64,000 nucleotides of DNA. Source: Actinomadura sp. J1-007 (lineage in GTDB: Bacteria > Actinomycetota > Actinomycetes > Streptosporangiales > Streptosporangiaceae). A model generated the notes under the pieces. That model did no database searches, was not told where the DNA came from, and saw only the letters and a program-made list of their open reading frames with translations. The stretch is from the NCBI RefSeq assembly GCF_009793335.1, contig NZ_WING01000003.1, positions 868,001 to 932,000 of the forward strand, given 5' to 3'. Every line of letters begins with the position of its first letter. Positions within the stretch are counted from its first letter, which is position 1. Position numbers and translations under genes: made by a program. Below are positions 35,947-44,592 of this stretch, piece by piece.

Positions 35947-37344
35947 TTACCCGCCGCTCCGGGACTCCGCGGGGGCGGCGGTGGACGGGTCCGGGCCGTA
36001 CCGGCGGCGCAGCAGGTAGGCGGCGCTCACCGCGGCGAACGTGACCAGGCTCAGCACGAACGACGCGCGCGTGTCCTTGAGGAACGCCATCGCGACGATG
36101 ACCCCGGCCATCCCGGCGATCGTGACGTACGTCAGGTACGGGAAGCCCCACATCTTCAGCCGCAGCCGGTCCGGATCGTCACGTTCCAAGGCGCGGCGCA
36201 TCCGGAGCTGCGAGACCGCGATCAGCAGGTAGACGAACAGCGCGACGGTCCCGTAGCTCTGGATCAGGAACTTGAAGACGTCGTTCGGCCGCACGTACGC
36301 CATCACGACCGACAGGTAGCCGACGACCGTCGCGAGCAGGATCGCGGGCACGGGCACTCCGCGCCGGTTGAGCCGGGTGAACCCGCGCGGCGCGTCGCCG
36401 TGCCCGGTGAGCGCGAACAGGATGCGGGACGCGGTGTAGATGCCGGAGTTCAGCGCCGACAGCACGGCGGTGAGGATGACGACGGTCATGATGTCGCCCG
36501 CGCCGGGCACGCCCATCGCGTCGAGGGCGCTGGCGTACGGGGCGTCCTGCACGCCCTTGTCGCTCCACGGCTGGATCGCGACGACCAGGAAGACCGACCC
36601 GACGTAGAACAGCAGCACCCGCACGATCACCGAGTTGGTGGCGCGGGCGACGGCGCGCGCGGGCTCGCGCGACTCGGCCGCCGCGATCGTCACGATCTCG
36701 GCGCCGGTGAAGAACCCGACGCACGGCACGACGCCGGCGAGGATCGCGACGGCCCCCTTCGGCGCGAACCCGCCGTCCGACGACAGGTGCGACAGGTCGA
36801 ACGGCTCGCCGGGCCACAGCCCCAGCACGAACACCAGCCCGAGCACGATGAACACCACGATCGCCGCGACCTTGATCGAGGCGAACCAGTACTCGAACTC
36901 GCCGTACGACCGCACCGAGATCAGGTTGGTCACGGTGAGCAGGAGCATCAGCCCGAGCGCGAGGACCCACAGCGGCGCGCCGGGCACCCAGCCGTGCACG
37001 ATCTTGGCTCCGGCGACCGCCTCGACCGCGACGACGATCACCCAGAAGTACCAGTAGAGCCAGCCGGTGACGAACCCCGCGAACGGGCCGAGCGCGATCC
37101 GCGAGTACTCGTAGAACGCGCCGACGGCGGGCCGCGCCACCGCCATCTCGCCGAGCGCCCGCATGACCAGGATGGCCAGCAGCCCGGCCAGCGCGAACGA
37201 GACGATCGCGGCGGGCCCGGTCTGCCCGATCACCACGCCGCTGCCGACGAACAGGCCGGCGCCGATCACGCCGCCGATCGAGATCAGGGTCATGTGCCGC
37301 TGTTTGAGGCTGTGCTGGAGGCGGGGTTGCTCGGACTCGGACAC
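35947..37344 (-). CDS. APC-family amino acid permease (GABA/aromatic permease type)
   Basis: 465 aa, 12 hydrophobic segments. QHSLKQRHMTLISIGGVIGAGLFVGSG is the hallmark of the amino acid transporter (AAT) subfamily; PAVGAFYEYSRIALGPFAGFVTGW, ESREPARAVARATNSVIVRV and LNSGIYTASRILFALTGHGDAP follow in the usual places. It probably imports an amino acid or GABA by proton symport; the substrate is not readable. GTG 37344 has CGGAG at good spacing; GTG 37350 is too close to it. No operon partner. Confidence 0.9.
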   Translation of the reverse strand: MSESEQPRLQHSLKQRHMTLISIGGVIGAGLFVGSGVVIGQTGPAAIVSFALAGLLAILVMRALGEMAVARPAVGAFYEYSRIALGPFAGFVTGWLYWYFWVIVVAVEAVAGAKIVHGWVPGAPLWVLALGLMLLLTVTNLISVRSYGEFEYWFASIKVAAIVVFIVLGLVFVLGLWPGEPFDLSHLSSDGGFAPKGAVAILAGVVPCVGFFTGAEIVTIAAAESREPARAVARATNSVIVRVLLFYVGSVFLVVAIQPWSDKGVQDAPYASALDAMGVPGAGDIMTVVILTAVLSALNSGIYTASRILFALTGHGDAPRGFTRLNRRGVPVPAILLATVVGYLSVVMAYVRPNDVFKFLIQSYGTVALFVYLLIAVSQLRMRRALERDDPDRLRLKMWGFPYLTYVTIAGMAGVIVAMAFLKDTRASFVLSLVTFAAVSAAYLLRRRYGPDPSTAAPAESRSGG

Positions 37345-37456
37345 GCACACACTCCGTGAGGTTCACCGAAGGAAACCCACGGAAAGTTACCCGCCCGGCG
37401 TGCGGGTGTCCCATCCGACCCCCGGGAACCCTCCGTCCCTGGCGGCGCGGCGGCGT

Positions 37457-37486
37457 GTCGCGGCGTGGCACGTTCCACGCCGCGAC
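37457..37486 (-). terminator. Terminator hairpin of the TDT transporter gene
   Basis: Perfect 12-bp arms GTCGCGGCGTGG (37457-37468) and CCACGCCGCGAC (37475-37486) with loop CACGTT, 10 nt beyond the transporter stop codon. Confidence 0.75.
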
Positions 37487-37496
37487 GCGCCGCAGC

Positions 37497-38708
37497 TCAA
37501 CGAGCCGAGGCCGCCACCGGGGCTGGCGCGGGAGCCGACGCGGGCGCGGACGCGGGGCCAGGCGCCGGGGCGGGCGGCAGGAAGAGGCGGCCCGTGAGCG
37601 CGCCTCTCACGGTCTGCGCGCCCGCGACCGCCCAGGCGGCCACGAGGAGCAGGTAGAGCGCGACCGCGACCCCGGTCAGGGCGTCCAGGCCGGTGTGGCG
37701 GGACAGCCCCGCGGCGCCGGTGACGCACGTCCCGACGGGGAACGTGTACGCCCACCAGGTCATCGCGAACGGCATCCCGTTCCGCAGCGCCCGCACGTTC
37801 GCCATGAGGGCCAGCGCGAGCCAGAACAGCGCGAAGCCCATCACCGGCACGCCGTAGAGGATCGCGAACGCCCGCATCGCCGCGGCGTACTCGGGGGCGA
37901 CGGACGCCGCGTCCGACAGCGCGTTCACGGCCGTGGTGGACTGGCCGAGCGGCCCGAGCACCAGGAACAGCGTCGGCGTCAGCGTGACCGGCGCCAGCTT
38001 GTCGTGGGCCAGCCGCGTCCAGACGCCCGGGAGCAGGACGAGCGTCGCGGCGAGGCTCGCGCCGAACAGCGCGTAGCACCCGTACAGCATGGTCTCGCGC
38101 GCCTGGCCCGGCGGCAGGTGCGGGATCAGCGCGGGGCCGAGGGCCGCCGCGACCATGGGCGCGACGACGGGCAGCAGCCATGTCGGGCTCGCGGTGCCCG
38201 GCTTCACCTCGTGCCGCGTGATCATCAGGTACGGGATGCCGAAGCCGACGACCACGGCGTAGACGGTCCCGGCCGTCCAGAGGACGGCGTCGATCGCGAC
38301 GGCGGCCTCGGCGCCGATCACCCCGGGGCCGAGCGCGATCGTCCCGTACCCGACGGCCAGCAGCGCCATCGGCGGGCACCCGTAGAAGACCGCGACGCCC
38401 GGCTCGGCGAGCAGGTGCCGGGCCGCCACGTCCCGGTGCCGGACGAGGTGGACGGCGCGCGCGGCGGCGAGCGCGGCGAGCATCGCCAGCGACAGCGCCC
38501 AGACGCAGACCGCGAACGCGTGCAGGCCGGGAACCGACACCGGGAGGGCGTTCGCCCCGTTCGCCACGATCGCGGTGCCCATGACCGCCGCGTACCAGTT
38601 GGGCCCGAGATGGCGGAAGAGGTCGCCGGGCCGGTCGAGCGCGCCGAGGAGTCCGGGGAACGCGAGCCGTCCCGGGGAGTCCGGCGCCGGTGCCGTGGTG
38701 ATTCCCAT
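37497..38708 (-). CDS. TDT-family (TehA/Mae1/SLAC1-like) transporter
   Basis: 403 aa, ten hydrophobic helices in the SLAC1 arrangement: LGPNWYAAVMGTAIVANGANAL at the start, YGTIALGPGVIG, WLLPVVAPMVAAALGPALIPHL, SDAASVAPEYAAAMRAFAILYG and TWWAYTFPVGTCVTG. It is a dicarboxylate/tellurite/sulfite-type exporter or anion channel; the substrate is not readable. The C-terminus is a low-complexity Pro/Ala tail (about 25 residues). It is divergent from a LysR regulator, the usual arrangement for TDT genes. Confidence 0.88.
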   Translation of the reverse strand: MGITTAPAPDSPGRLAFPGLLGALDRPGDLFRHLGPNWYAAVMGTAIVANGANALPVSVPGLHAFAVCVWALSLAMLAALAAARAVHLVRHRDVAARHLLAEPGVAVFYGCPPMALLAVGYGTIALGPGVIGAEAAVAIDAVLWTAGTVYAVVVGFGIPYLMITRHEVKPGTASPTWLLPVVAPMVAAALGPALIPHLPPGQARETMLYGCYALFGASLAATLVLLPGVWTRLAHDKLAPVTLTPTLFLVLGPLGQSTTAVNALSDAASVAPEYAAAMRAFAILYGVPVMGFALFWLALALMANVRALRNGMPFAMTWWAYTFPVGTCVTGAAGLSRHTGLDALTGVAVALYLLLVAAWAVAGAQTVRGALTGRLFLPPAPAPGPASAPASAPAPAPVAASAR

Positions 38709-38748
38709 GGGTTCCAGCGTGCGCCCGTCCGGGGGACGTCACTAGAGG

Positions 38749-38773
38749 TCATGGAGCTATGAGGGCATAAGGT
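38749..38773 (+). promoter_or_regulatory. LysR-box candidate and leaderless -10 of the LysR gene
   Basis: TCATGGAGCTATGA (38749-38762) is an imperfect palindrome in the 71-bp divergent region, followed by a -10 TAAGGT (38768-38773) and, 6 bases later, ATG 38780. Binding here would regulate both lysR and the transporter. Confidence 0.5.
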
Positions 38774-38779
38774 GGGGTT

Positions 38780-39685
38780 ATGACCGTCGCGAGCCGCGTC
38801 CCCGACCTCGGGGCCCTGGAGCTGCTGCTCGCCGTCGTCCGGCTGGGCAGCCTCGGCCGGGCGGCGGCCGAGGTCGGGGTCACCCAGCCCGCCGCGAGCG
38901 CCCGGATCCGCGCGATGGAACGGCAGGTCGGGGTGGCGCTGCTGGAGCGTTCGCCGCGCGGCTCGCACCCGACCGAGGCGGGCGCGCTCGTCGCCGGATG
39001 GGCGCAGCAGGTCCTCGACGCGGCGAAGGCGCTGGACGCGGGGATCGAGGCCCTGCGCGAACGCCGCGACGGGCGGTTGCGGGTGGTGGCGTCGCTCACC
39101 GTCGCCGAGTACCTCATGCCCGGGTGGCTGGTCGCGTTGAAGGAGCTGCATCCGGGGATCGCGGTGACGCTCCGTACGGCCAACTCGACGGCGGTCGCCG
39201 AGCAGGTGCGCGGCGGCGAGGCCGACGTCGGCTTCGTGGAGGGCGCGCGGACCCCGTCGGGGCTGAGCGGGACGGTCGTCGCGGCCGACCGCCTCGTCGT
39301 GGCCGTCGCAGCCCGGCACCGCTGGGCGCGACGCCGCGCGGGCGTGACGGCCGCGGAGCTGGCGGCGACCCCGCTCGTCCTGCGGGAGGAGGGCTCGGGG
39401 ACGCGCGAGGTCCTCGACCGGGCGCTCGCCTCGTACGGCGGGACGGCCCCGCCGCTGCTCCAGCTCGCCTCGACCACCGCGCTCAAGGCCGCGGCGGTGT
39501 CGGGCGCGGGCCCGGTCGTGGTGAGCGAGCTGGCCATCGCCGACGAGATCGCGGCCGGACGGCTCGTCGCCGTCCCGGTGCCGGAGCTGGACCTCAGCCG
39601 TCCGCTGCGCGCGGTCTGGCCGGCCGGGCAGCGCCCCGCGGGCCCCGCGCGGGACCTGCTGTCGCTGACCCGCCAGGGCCGCTGA
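38780..39685 (+). CDS. LysR-family transcriptional regulator
   Basis: 301 aa. The N-terminal HTH reads LELLLAVVRLGSLGRAAAEVGVTQPAASARIRAMERQVG, then the linker helix, and a periplasmic-binding-like effector domain from about residue 95 (DGRLRVVASLTVAEYLMPGWL, GGEADVGFVEG, LVLREEGSGTREVLDRAL). It resembles regulators of sulfur or CO2-related genes, but the effector is unknown. It probably controls the divergent TDT transporter and itself. The gene ends directly against the stop of the YceI gene. Confidence 0.92.
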   Translation: MTVASRVPDLGALELLLAVVRLGSLGRAAAEVGVTQPAASARIRAMERQVGVALLERSPRGSHPTEAGALVAGWAQQVLDAAKALDAGIEALRERRDGRLRVVASLTVAEYLMPGWLVALKELHPGIAVTLRTANSTAVAEQVRGGEADVGFVEGARTPSGLSGTVVAADRLVVAVAARHRWARRRAGVTAAELAATPLVLREEGSGTREVLDRALASYGGTAPPLLQLASTTALKAAAVSGAGPVVVSELAIADEIAAGRLVAVPVPELDLSRPLRAVWPAGQRPAGPARDLLSLTRQGR

Positions 39686-40276
39686 CTACTCCGCCGCCGC
39701 GGGCTCGGTGGCGAGGACGGCCTGGATCTCCAGCTGGATGGCGATGGTGTCGCCGAGCATCACCTTGTCGCCCTGCAACGGCACGTTGAACTCGATGCCG
39801 AAGTCGCGGCGGCTGATCGAGGCGGTGGCGGTGAAGCCGGCGCGGGTGCCGCCCCACGGGTCGGGCGCGACGCCGTGGAACTCGGTCAGCAGCCGGACGG
39901 GCCGGGTGACGTCCCCGACGGTCAGGCCGCCGTCCAGGTGGTAGCGCGGGTGGCGGGCGCGGCGGCCGATCGTGGCGGGCTCCACGCCCGTCCCCTCGAA
40001 CGTCATGAGCGGGTGGTTCTCGACGTCCAGGAAGTCGGCCGACCGCACGTGCGCGTCGCGCTCGGCGCTGCGGGTGTCGATGGACGCGAGCCTGATCTCG
40101 GCCCGCGCGGTGGAGGCCAGCGGGTCCTCGCCGATCAGGATCTCGCCGCCGAAGTCGGTGAACGACCCGCGCACCGTCGTCATCAGGTGCCGGATCGTGA
40201 AGGTGATCTCGGAATGGACCGGATCGACGGTCCACCGGCCCGCGACCAGACCCGGCACCGCTGCCCGCTGACTCAC
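39686..40276 (-). CDS. YceI-family lipid-binding protein
   Basis: 196 aa lipocalin-like beta-barrel that binds polyisoprenoid or similar lipids. GRWTVDPVHSEITFTIRHLMTTVRGSF, DTRSAERDAHVRSADFLDVENHPLMTF, LTVGDVTRPVRLLTEFHG and ASISRRDFGIEFNVPLQG are classic YceI blocks. GTG 40276 follows GGGGGATT; a longer upstream frame is not YceI-like. No signal peptide, so it is cytoplasmic as in most actinobacterial members. Confidence 0.9.
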   Translation of the reverse strand: MSQRAAVPGLVAGRWTVDPVHSEITFTIRHLMTTVRGSFTDFGGEILIGEDPLASTARAEIRLASIDTRSAERDAHVRSADFLDVENHPLMTFEGTGVEPATIGRRARHPRYHLDGGLTVGDVTRPVRLLTEFHGVAPDPWGGTRAGFTATASISRRDFGIEFNVPLQGDKVMLGDTIAIQLEIQAVLATEPAAAE

Positions 40277-40342
40277 AATCCCCCAGATATCTACAATCCA
40301 CTCAGAGGCAGAGAATGTACCGCACAACACCACATCCCGCAG

Positions 40343-40368
40343 CGTGATCATCCGGTCACAAGATCACG
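40343..40368. promoter_or_regulatory. Inverted repeat between yceI-like and usp genes
   Basis: CGTGATC (40343-40349) and GATCACG (40362-40368), perfect 7-bp arms, 12-base spacer, 67 bp upstream of the yceI-like start and 110 bp upstream of the universal stress gene. Operator candidate only. Confidence 0.35.
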
Positions 40369-40477
40369 AGAACCGCCACGTCAGGCCGCCGCCCGCGCGC
40401 ACCGCGCCCACCGTCCCCGCCTCTCCGGCACCGGCCATCGAGTCTTGGCACCCGCCCGCGTCGGGAATGATCCGTAC

Positions 40478-41279
40478 ATGATCGGAGAACACGTTCTGGC
40501 CGGATACGCGCACGACGCCGGAGGGCGCGAAGCGCTCGACCTCGCCCGCGCCATCGTGGCGCTCACCGGGGGCCGGCTGACCGTCGCCCACGTCCATCCG
40601 CCCGACCGCCCGGCCGCCGCCGGGGAGGCCCGCACCCTCCTCGACCAGGCCGCCGCCCACCTGGACGACCAGCCCGCCGAGTACGTCGCCCACGAGGGAC
40701 GCAGCGTCGGCCGCGGCCTCACCACCCTCGCCAGCCGCATCGGCGCCGACCTGATCGCCGTCGGCTCCCCCGAGGGCGGCGCGCGCGGCCGCATCAGCGT
40801 CGGCGCGACCGCCGACCACCTGCTGCACTCCGCGACCGAGGCGGTCATGCTCGCCCCGTTCGGCTACACCCCTCCCCCGGGCCTGCACCGCATCACCGTG
40901 ATGTACGTGCGGCGCCCCCAGGCGGACGAGGCCGTGCTCCACGCGGCCGAGGCCGCGGAGAAGCTCGGCGTCCCGCTGCGCCTGGTCACCCTCGCGCTGG
41001 GCGACGCCCCAAGGGGCCCCTCTACGACGACCTCGCGCTGGCGATCCGCCTCGCCTCCGACGCGGCGAAGCTGCCCCCGAGGCCCTCACCGCCGAACTCG
41101 CCGAAGGCGACGACGTCGCCGACGCCCTCGGCGCGATCGACTGGCCCGAGGGCGAACTGCTCGTCTGCGCGAGCAGCGAGGACGCGGGCGTCCACCGCGT
41201 CTTCCTGGGCGAGGTCGCGCTCAAGGTCCTGCGCGCCGCCCCCTGCCCGGTGACCGTCCTCCCGAGGGGCTACTACTGA
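40478..41279 (+). CDS. Universal stress protein family member (2 frameshifts)
   Basis: About 267 aa after repair, two UspA-like halves. The first half has HVLAGYAHDAGGREALDLARAI, TVAHVHPP, GLTTLASRIGADLIAVGSPE and the ATP-loop-like GGARGRISVGATADHLLHSA, then TEAVMLAPFG. The second half repeats the fold (HRITVMYVRRPQADEAVLHAA to VALKVLRAAPCPVTVLP). Missing C residues near 41010 (GCCCCAAGG) and 41078 (GCTGCCCCCGAGG) break the second half. Nucleotide-binding stress protein; exact role unknown. Confidence 0.82.
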
Positions 41280-41358
41280 CTAGTCCGAATCGGCCGCTTC
41301 CTCCGGAACGGCTTGCCCACCGCTCTTTACCTCGGCTACATTCCGTCGATACCGGAAC

Positions 41359-42330
41359 GTGACCTTGAACGAACGGTGGCAGATGGACCCGATCGGCAAG
41401 AAGCTGCTCGACGTCGCCAAGGCCCAGCTCGGCTACACCGAGAAGGGCGACGGCTACACCAAGTTCGGCGACTGGTACGCCAAGAACGTGGACGGCGACC
41501 ACGACAGCTACTTCAAGACCGCGCCCTGGTGCGACATGTTCCTTGCCTGGGCGGCCGACAAGGCCGGCGTCACCGACCAGGCGGGCCAGTTCGCGTCCAC
41601 CGTCGAGCACGCCAAGTGGTTCAAGAAGAACGACGCCTGGGGCACCGAGCCCGAGCCCGGCGCGTTCGTCTTCTACGACTGGAACGGCTCGGACGACATC
41701 GACCAGATCGACCACGTCGGCATCGTCGAGAAGGTCGACGGCCACACGATCCACACGATCGAGGGCAACGCCGACGGCTACCAGCTCACGCGCAAGACGC
41801 GCGACCTGGACTCCGTGGTCGGCTTCGGCTACCCCGCCAAGATCACCGTCACCAAGTACGCCCCCAAGCACGCCGCGCCGCCGCCGAAGGTCGAGCACCT
41901 CACCGGCGACTCCGCCGCGCGCACCCACGAGCAGGAACCCGCCAAGGACAACCACCTCCCCGCCCAGGAGGCCGTCCTCGGCGGCATCCTCGCGTTCGTC
42001 CTGTGCGGCACCGTCGCCCTCGCCGCCGGCCGCGCCGCCGCGGCCCGCACGCCCACCACGCCGCCCATCCGCGTGCGCAAGCGCGGCAAGCACCACCGCC
42101 CCTCCACCCCCGTCGCGCTCCCCGCCGACGTCACCCCCGCCGACCTCGACCACGCCGAGTCGGCGACCACGGTCATGCCCGCCCTGTCGCTCGCCGCCGC
42201 CCACGAGGCGGAGGACCGCGAGTTCTGGGGCCGCATCGCCCACCTGCGCGAAGACGAGGAACTCGCCTTCTGGAACTCCCTCCACGCGGAGACCACGACG
42301 GAGTACGCAACCACTCCGGGATTCCGCTAG
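41359..42330 (+). CDS. CHAP-domain (amidase/peptidoglycan hydrolase-like) protein with one membrane helix
   Basis: 323 aa. CHAP domain at residues 10-165: KKLLDVAKAQLGYTEKGDGY, TAPWCDMFLAWAADKAG (catalytic Cys), GAFVFYDWNG, IDHVGIVEKVDGHTIHTIEG (catalytic His). A single membrane helix (AVLGGILAFVLCGTVALAAG) is at about 210-230, then a basic Pro-rich region and an acidic helical tail. No N-terminal signal peptide, so the topology is unclear. Start GTG 41359; ATG 41383 is an alternative. It ends 38 bp before a tRNA cluster. Confidence 0.85.
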   Translation: MTLNERWQMDPIGKKLLDVAKAQLGYTEKGDGYTKFGDWYAKNVDGDHDSYFKTAPWCDMFLAWAADKAGVTDQAGQFASTVEHAKWFKKNDAWGTEPEPGAFVFYDWNGSDDIDQIDHVGIVEKVDGHTIHTIEGNADGYQLTRKTRDLDSVVGFGYPAKITVTKYAPKHAAPPPKVEHLTGDSAARTHEQEPAKDNHLPAQEAVLGGILAFVLCGTVALAAGRAAAARTPTTPPIRVRKRGKHHRPSTPVALPADVTPADLDHAESATTVMPALSLAAAHEAEDREFWGRIAHLREDEELAFWNSLHAETTTEYATTPGFR

Positions 42331-42368
42331 AGTTGTCGTGCGCGCCGGGGGAAAACCCCGGAGCCCAC

Positions 42369-42441
42369 GCGGACGTGGCTCAGTTGGTAGAGCATCACCT
42401 TGCCAAGGTGAGGGTCGCGGGTTCGAATCCCGTCGTCCGCT
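42369..42441 (+). tRNA. tRNA-Gly(GCC)
   Basis: 73 nt, acceptor arms GCGGACG/CGTCCGC, T-arm GGTTCGAATCC, anticodon GCC within CTTGCCAAG. No encoded CCA. First of three tRNAs. Confidence 0.96.
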
Positions 42442-42467
42442 CTGAGAGGTCCCGGAGACCTCGCTCT

Positions 42468-42538
42468 GGTGGAGTGGCCGAGAGGCGAGGCAACGGCCTG
42501 CAAAGCCGTGTACACGGGTTCAAATCCCGTCTCCACCT
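42468..42538 (+). tRNA. tRNA-Cys(GCA)
   Basis: 71 nt, acceptor arms GGTGGAG/CTCCACC with discriminator T, anticodon GCA within CTGCAAAG, T-arm GGTTCAAATCC. Confidence 0.96.
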
Positions 42539-42542
42539 CGAC

Positions 42543-42614
42543 GGGCGATTAGCTCAGTGGGAGAGCGCTACCTTGACACGGTAGAGGCCACTGGTTCAAT
42601 CCCAGTATCGCCCA
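42543..42614 (+). tRNA. tRNA-Val(GAC)
   Basis: 72 nt, acceptor arms GGGCGAT/ATCGCCC, anticodon GAC within TTGACAC, T-arm GGTTCAATCCC, followed by encoded CCA (42615-42617). Only 4 bp after tRNA-Cys. Confidence 0.96.
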
Positions 42615-42634
42615 CCACCTTTCCCTCCACTTTC

Positions 42635-42670
42635 AAGGCCCTGCCCGAGATGCTCAGGCAGGGCCTTTCG
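42635..42670 (+). terminator. Terminator of the tRNA cluster
   Basis: Perfect 11-bp arms AAGGCCCTGCC (42635-42645) and GGCAGGGCCTT (42657-42667), 11-base loop, ending in TTT; the only hairpin in the window with a classic T-tail. Confidence 0.85.
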
Positions 42671-42838
42671 CGATCCCGGAGAGCCGAAGCCACCCGCCGC
42701 GTCCGCGACGGTGTCGCCGGGGTGTGCTCCGGCCGAGGTGCGCTCCGGGGGCGGCGCTTTACCTGGCGGGTCATCGTGTGGAGCGTGCGGCCGGTGCCAG
42801 GATCGGCGGTGCACCGAAACGAGCGACCGGAGGACGCC

Positions 42839-43186
42839 ATGACCGCCTATGTGATCGCCCACTTGCAGGACGCCGCGCCGCACCCGGAGATCGCGGAGTA
42901 CATCGAGCGTCTGCCCGGGACGTTCGCGGCGTACGGCGGGCGCTACCTCGTTCACGGGACGCGGCACGAGGTGAAGGAGGGCGGGTGGCCAGGGCACGTC
43001 GTGATGATCGGGTTTCCCGGGATCGCGGAGGCGCGGGCCTGGTGGGACTCGCCGGAGTACCGGGAGATCGCGCCGTTGCGTTCGCGGCACATCGAGGGCG
43101 ACATCATCCTGGTCGAGGGCGTTCCCGAGGGGTACGCCCCGACGGCCGCCGTCGGGGCGATACGCGGCGCCCTCCCCGCCGGGTAG
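42839..43186 (+). CDS. DUF1330-family protein
   Basis: 115 aa ferredoxin-like alpha/beta-barrel dimer. AYVIAHLQDAAPHPEIAEYIERLPGTF, YGGRYLVHGTRHEVKEGGW, HVVMIGFPGIAEARAWWDSPEYREI and RSRHIEGDIILVEGV follow the DUF1330 pattern exactly. Function unknown for the family. ATG 42839 follows CCGGAGGACGCC. It faces the carotenoid oxygenase gene with only 6 bp between stops. Confidence 0.88.
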   Translation: MTAYVIAHLQDAAPHPEIAEYIERLPGTFAAYGGRYLVHGTRHEVKEGGWPGHVVMIGFPGIAEARAWWDSPEYREIAPLRSRHIEGDIILVEGVPEGYAPTAAVGAIRGALPAG

Positions 43187-43192
43187 ACGAGG

Positions 43193-44529
43193 TCAGGTCT
43201 CGTCGGGGATCCAGGAGCCGTGGATGCCCGCGGTGACCCGGCGGGGCAGGTGGACGGCGGCGACGCGGCCGAGGTCGGCGGCGTTCAGGACGAGGAGTCG
43301 CGAGGCGTCCTGCTTGAGGTCGGAGACCACCGTGAGCAGGTAGCCGTCGTCCTCGCCGGCGGAGCCGGCGGCCGGGACGAACACGGCCTCGCTGGGCAGG
43401 CGGGCGTCACCGACCTCGCGGACGCGGCGGCCGCCGGTCGCGCGGTCGTACTTGACGACGCCGTAGCCGCCGAAGCCGTTCTCGTCGGGGAACGACACGG
43501 CGTACTGGTAGCGGTGCTCGGCGCCGAGGAACGCGTCGTTGACAGTGGGGAACTCGACCGCGAGGTCGTCGACGGTCCGTTCGTCCACGGTCCCGGCGGC
43601 CGGGTCGATCACCCAGCGGCGGGTGCGGGAGCGGCTGACGGGCTCGGAGCCGCGGCCGGGGGCGCCGACCCACCAGTTCCACGAGAGCCGGAAGCCCTCG
43701 CGGTCGACGGTCGGGCCCTCCACGACGATGCGGCCCGCGCGTCCTCGTAGGCGTTGGCGGCGTGCAGCATGTTGCCGGGCTCGACGGGGAACCAGCGGAT
43801 GAGGTCGGCGCGGCCGCGGGGCATGACGCCGATGCGGGCCGGCTGCTCGTCGTCCCAGCCGTACGGGATCCCGGAGTGCTCGCCCGGGGCGAACGTGACG
43901 GTGCCCTCGACGAACACGACGTGGCGCGCGGTGATGGCGAAGTCGTGCTTGAGGGAGGCGGTGGCTCCGGGGATCTCCGCGCTGTGGGTGATCTCGCCCC
44001 CGGCGTCGGCGACGTAGTAGATCAGGTACGGCGGGAACGGCGAGGAGCCGAAGAAGTGCAGGTCGCCGGTGACCGGGTCGGCCTTGGGGTGCGCGGTCAT
44101 CGCGCTGCGCAGCTTGCCGCGGAAGTCGTAGGCGCCGACGGTGTCGAGGTCCCGGGTGAGCTCGAACGGGAAGTTGGCCTCGCACAGGGCGAGGAGGCGG
44201 CCGGCGTGCTCGATGACATGCGTGCCGGCCGTGCTGGCGGTGAGGTCCGGGCCCCGTTCGGTCATGTAGGGCGCGCCGTCGAGGGCGGGGGTACGGACCC
44301 AGCGGTTGCGGTACCACTCGGCGCGCCCGTCGCGCAGGCGGATGCCGTGGACCATGCCGCTGCCCTTGAACCAGTGGGCGGGGGTGACGCCGGGCTTGGG
44401 GTTGTGTCCGTTGCGGACGAGCCGGCCGTTCAGCTCCGGCGGCAGGGCGCCCTCGACGGTGAGTCCGGACGCGGTGATCTCGTCGGCGACGGGTTCGTAG
44501 TGGCCGATCAGGTAGGGCTTGGCGGTCAT
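43193..44529 (-). CDS. Carotenoid cleavage dioxygenase-family protein (1 frameshift)
   Basis: About 445 aa after repair, seven-bladed propeller with a four-His Fe(II) site. YLIGHYEPVADE, LNGRLVRNGHNP, HWFKGSGMVHGIRLRDG, TAHPKADPVTGDLHFFG, ATASLKHDFAITARHVVFVEG, WFPVEPGNMLHAANAYED and ITAGIHGSWIPD-like C-terminus contain the expected ligand histidines. It cleaves carotenoid or stilbene double bonds; substrate unknown. One G is missing near 43740 (GAGGACGCGCGGGCC), between NAYED and AGRIVVEGP. It is second in an operon behind the quinone oxidoreductase-like gene. Confidence 0.88.
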
Positions 44530-44592
44530 GGCGGAGTTCTCGTTTCTCGGTGCGTGGGGTGACGAGTGCGCTGAGGGGCTCGGTGCGGGGCG

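Noticed and set aside
33316..37359. A plus-strand open frame of about 1347 codons
   Set aside because: It lies antisense to the LuxR regulator and APC permease, is composed of Arg/Gly/Glu/Val-biased sequence typical of high-G+C antisense frames, and matches no family.
42369..42614. tRNA cluster as an integration site for a mobile element
   Set aside because: No integrase, excisionase or duplicated tRNA 3' end was seen on either side.
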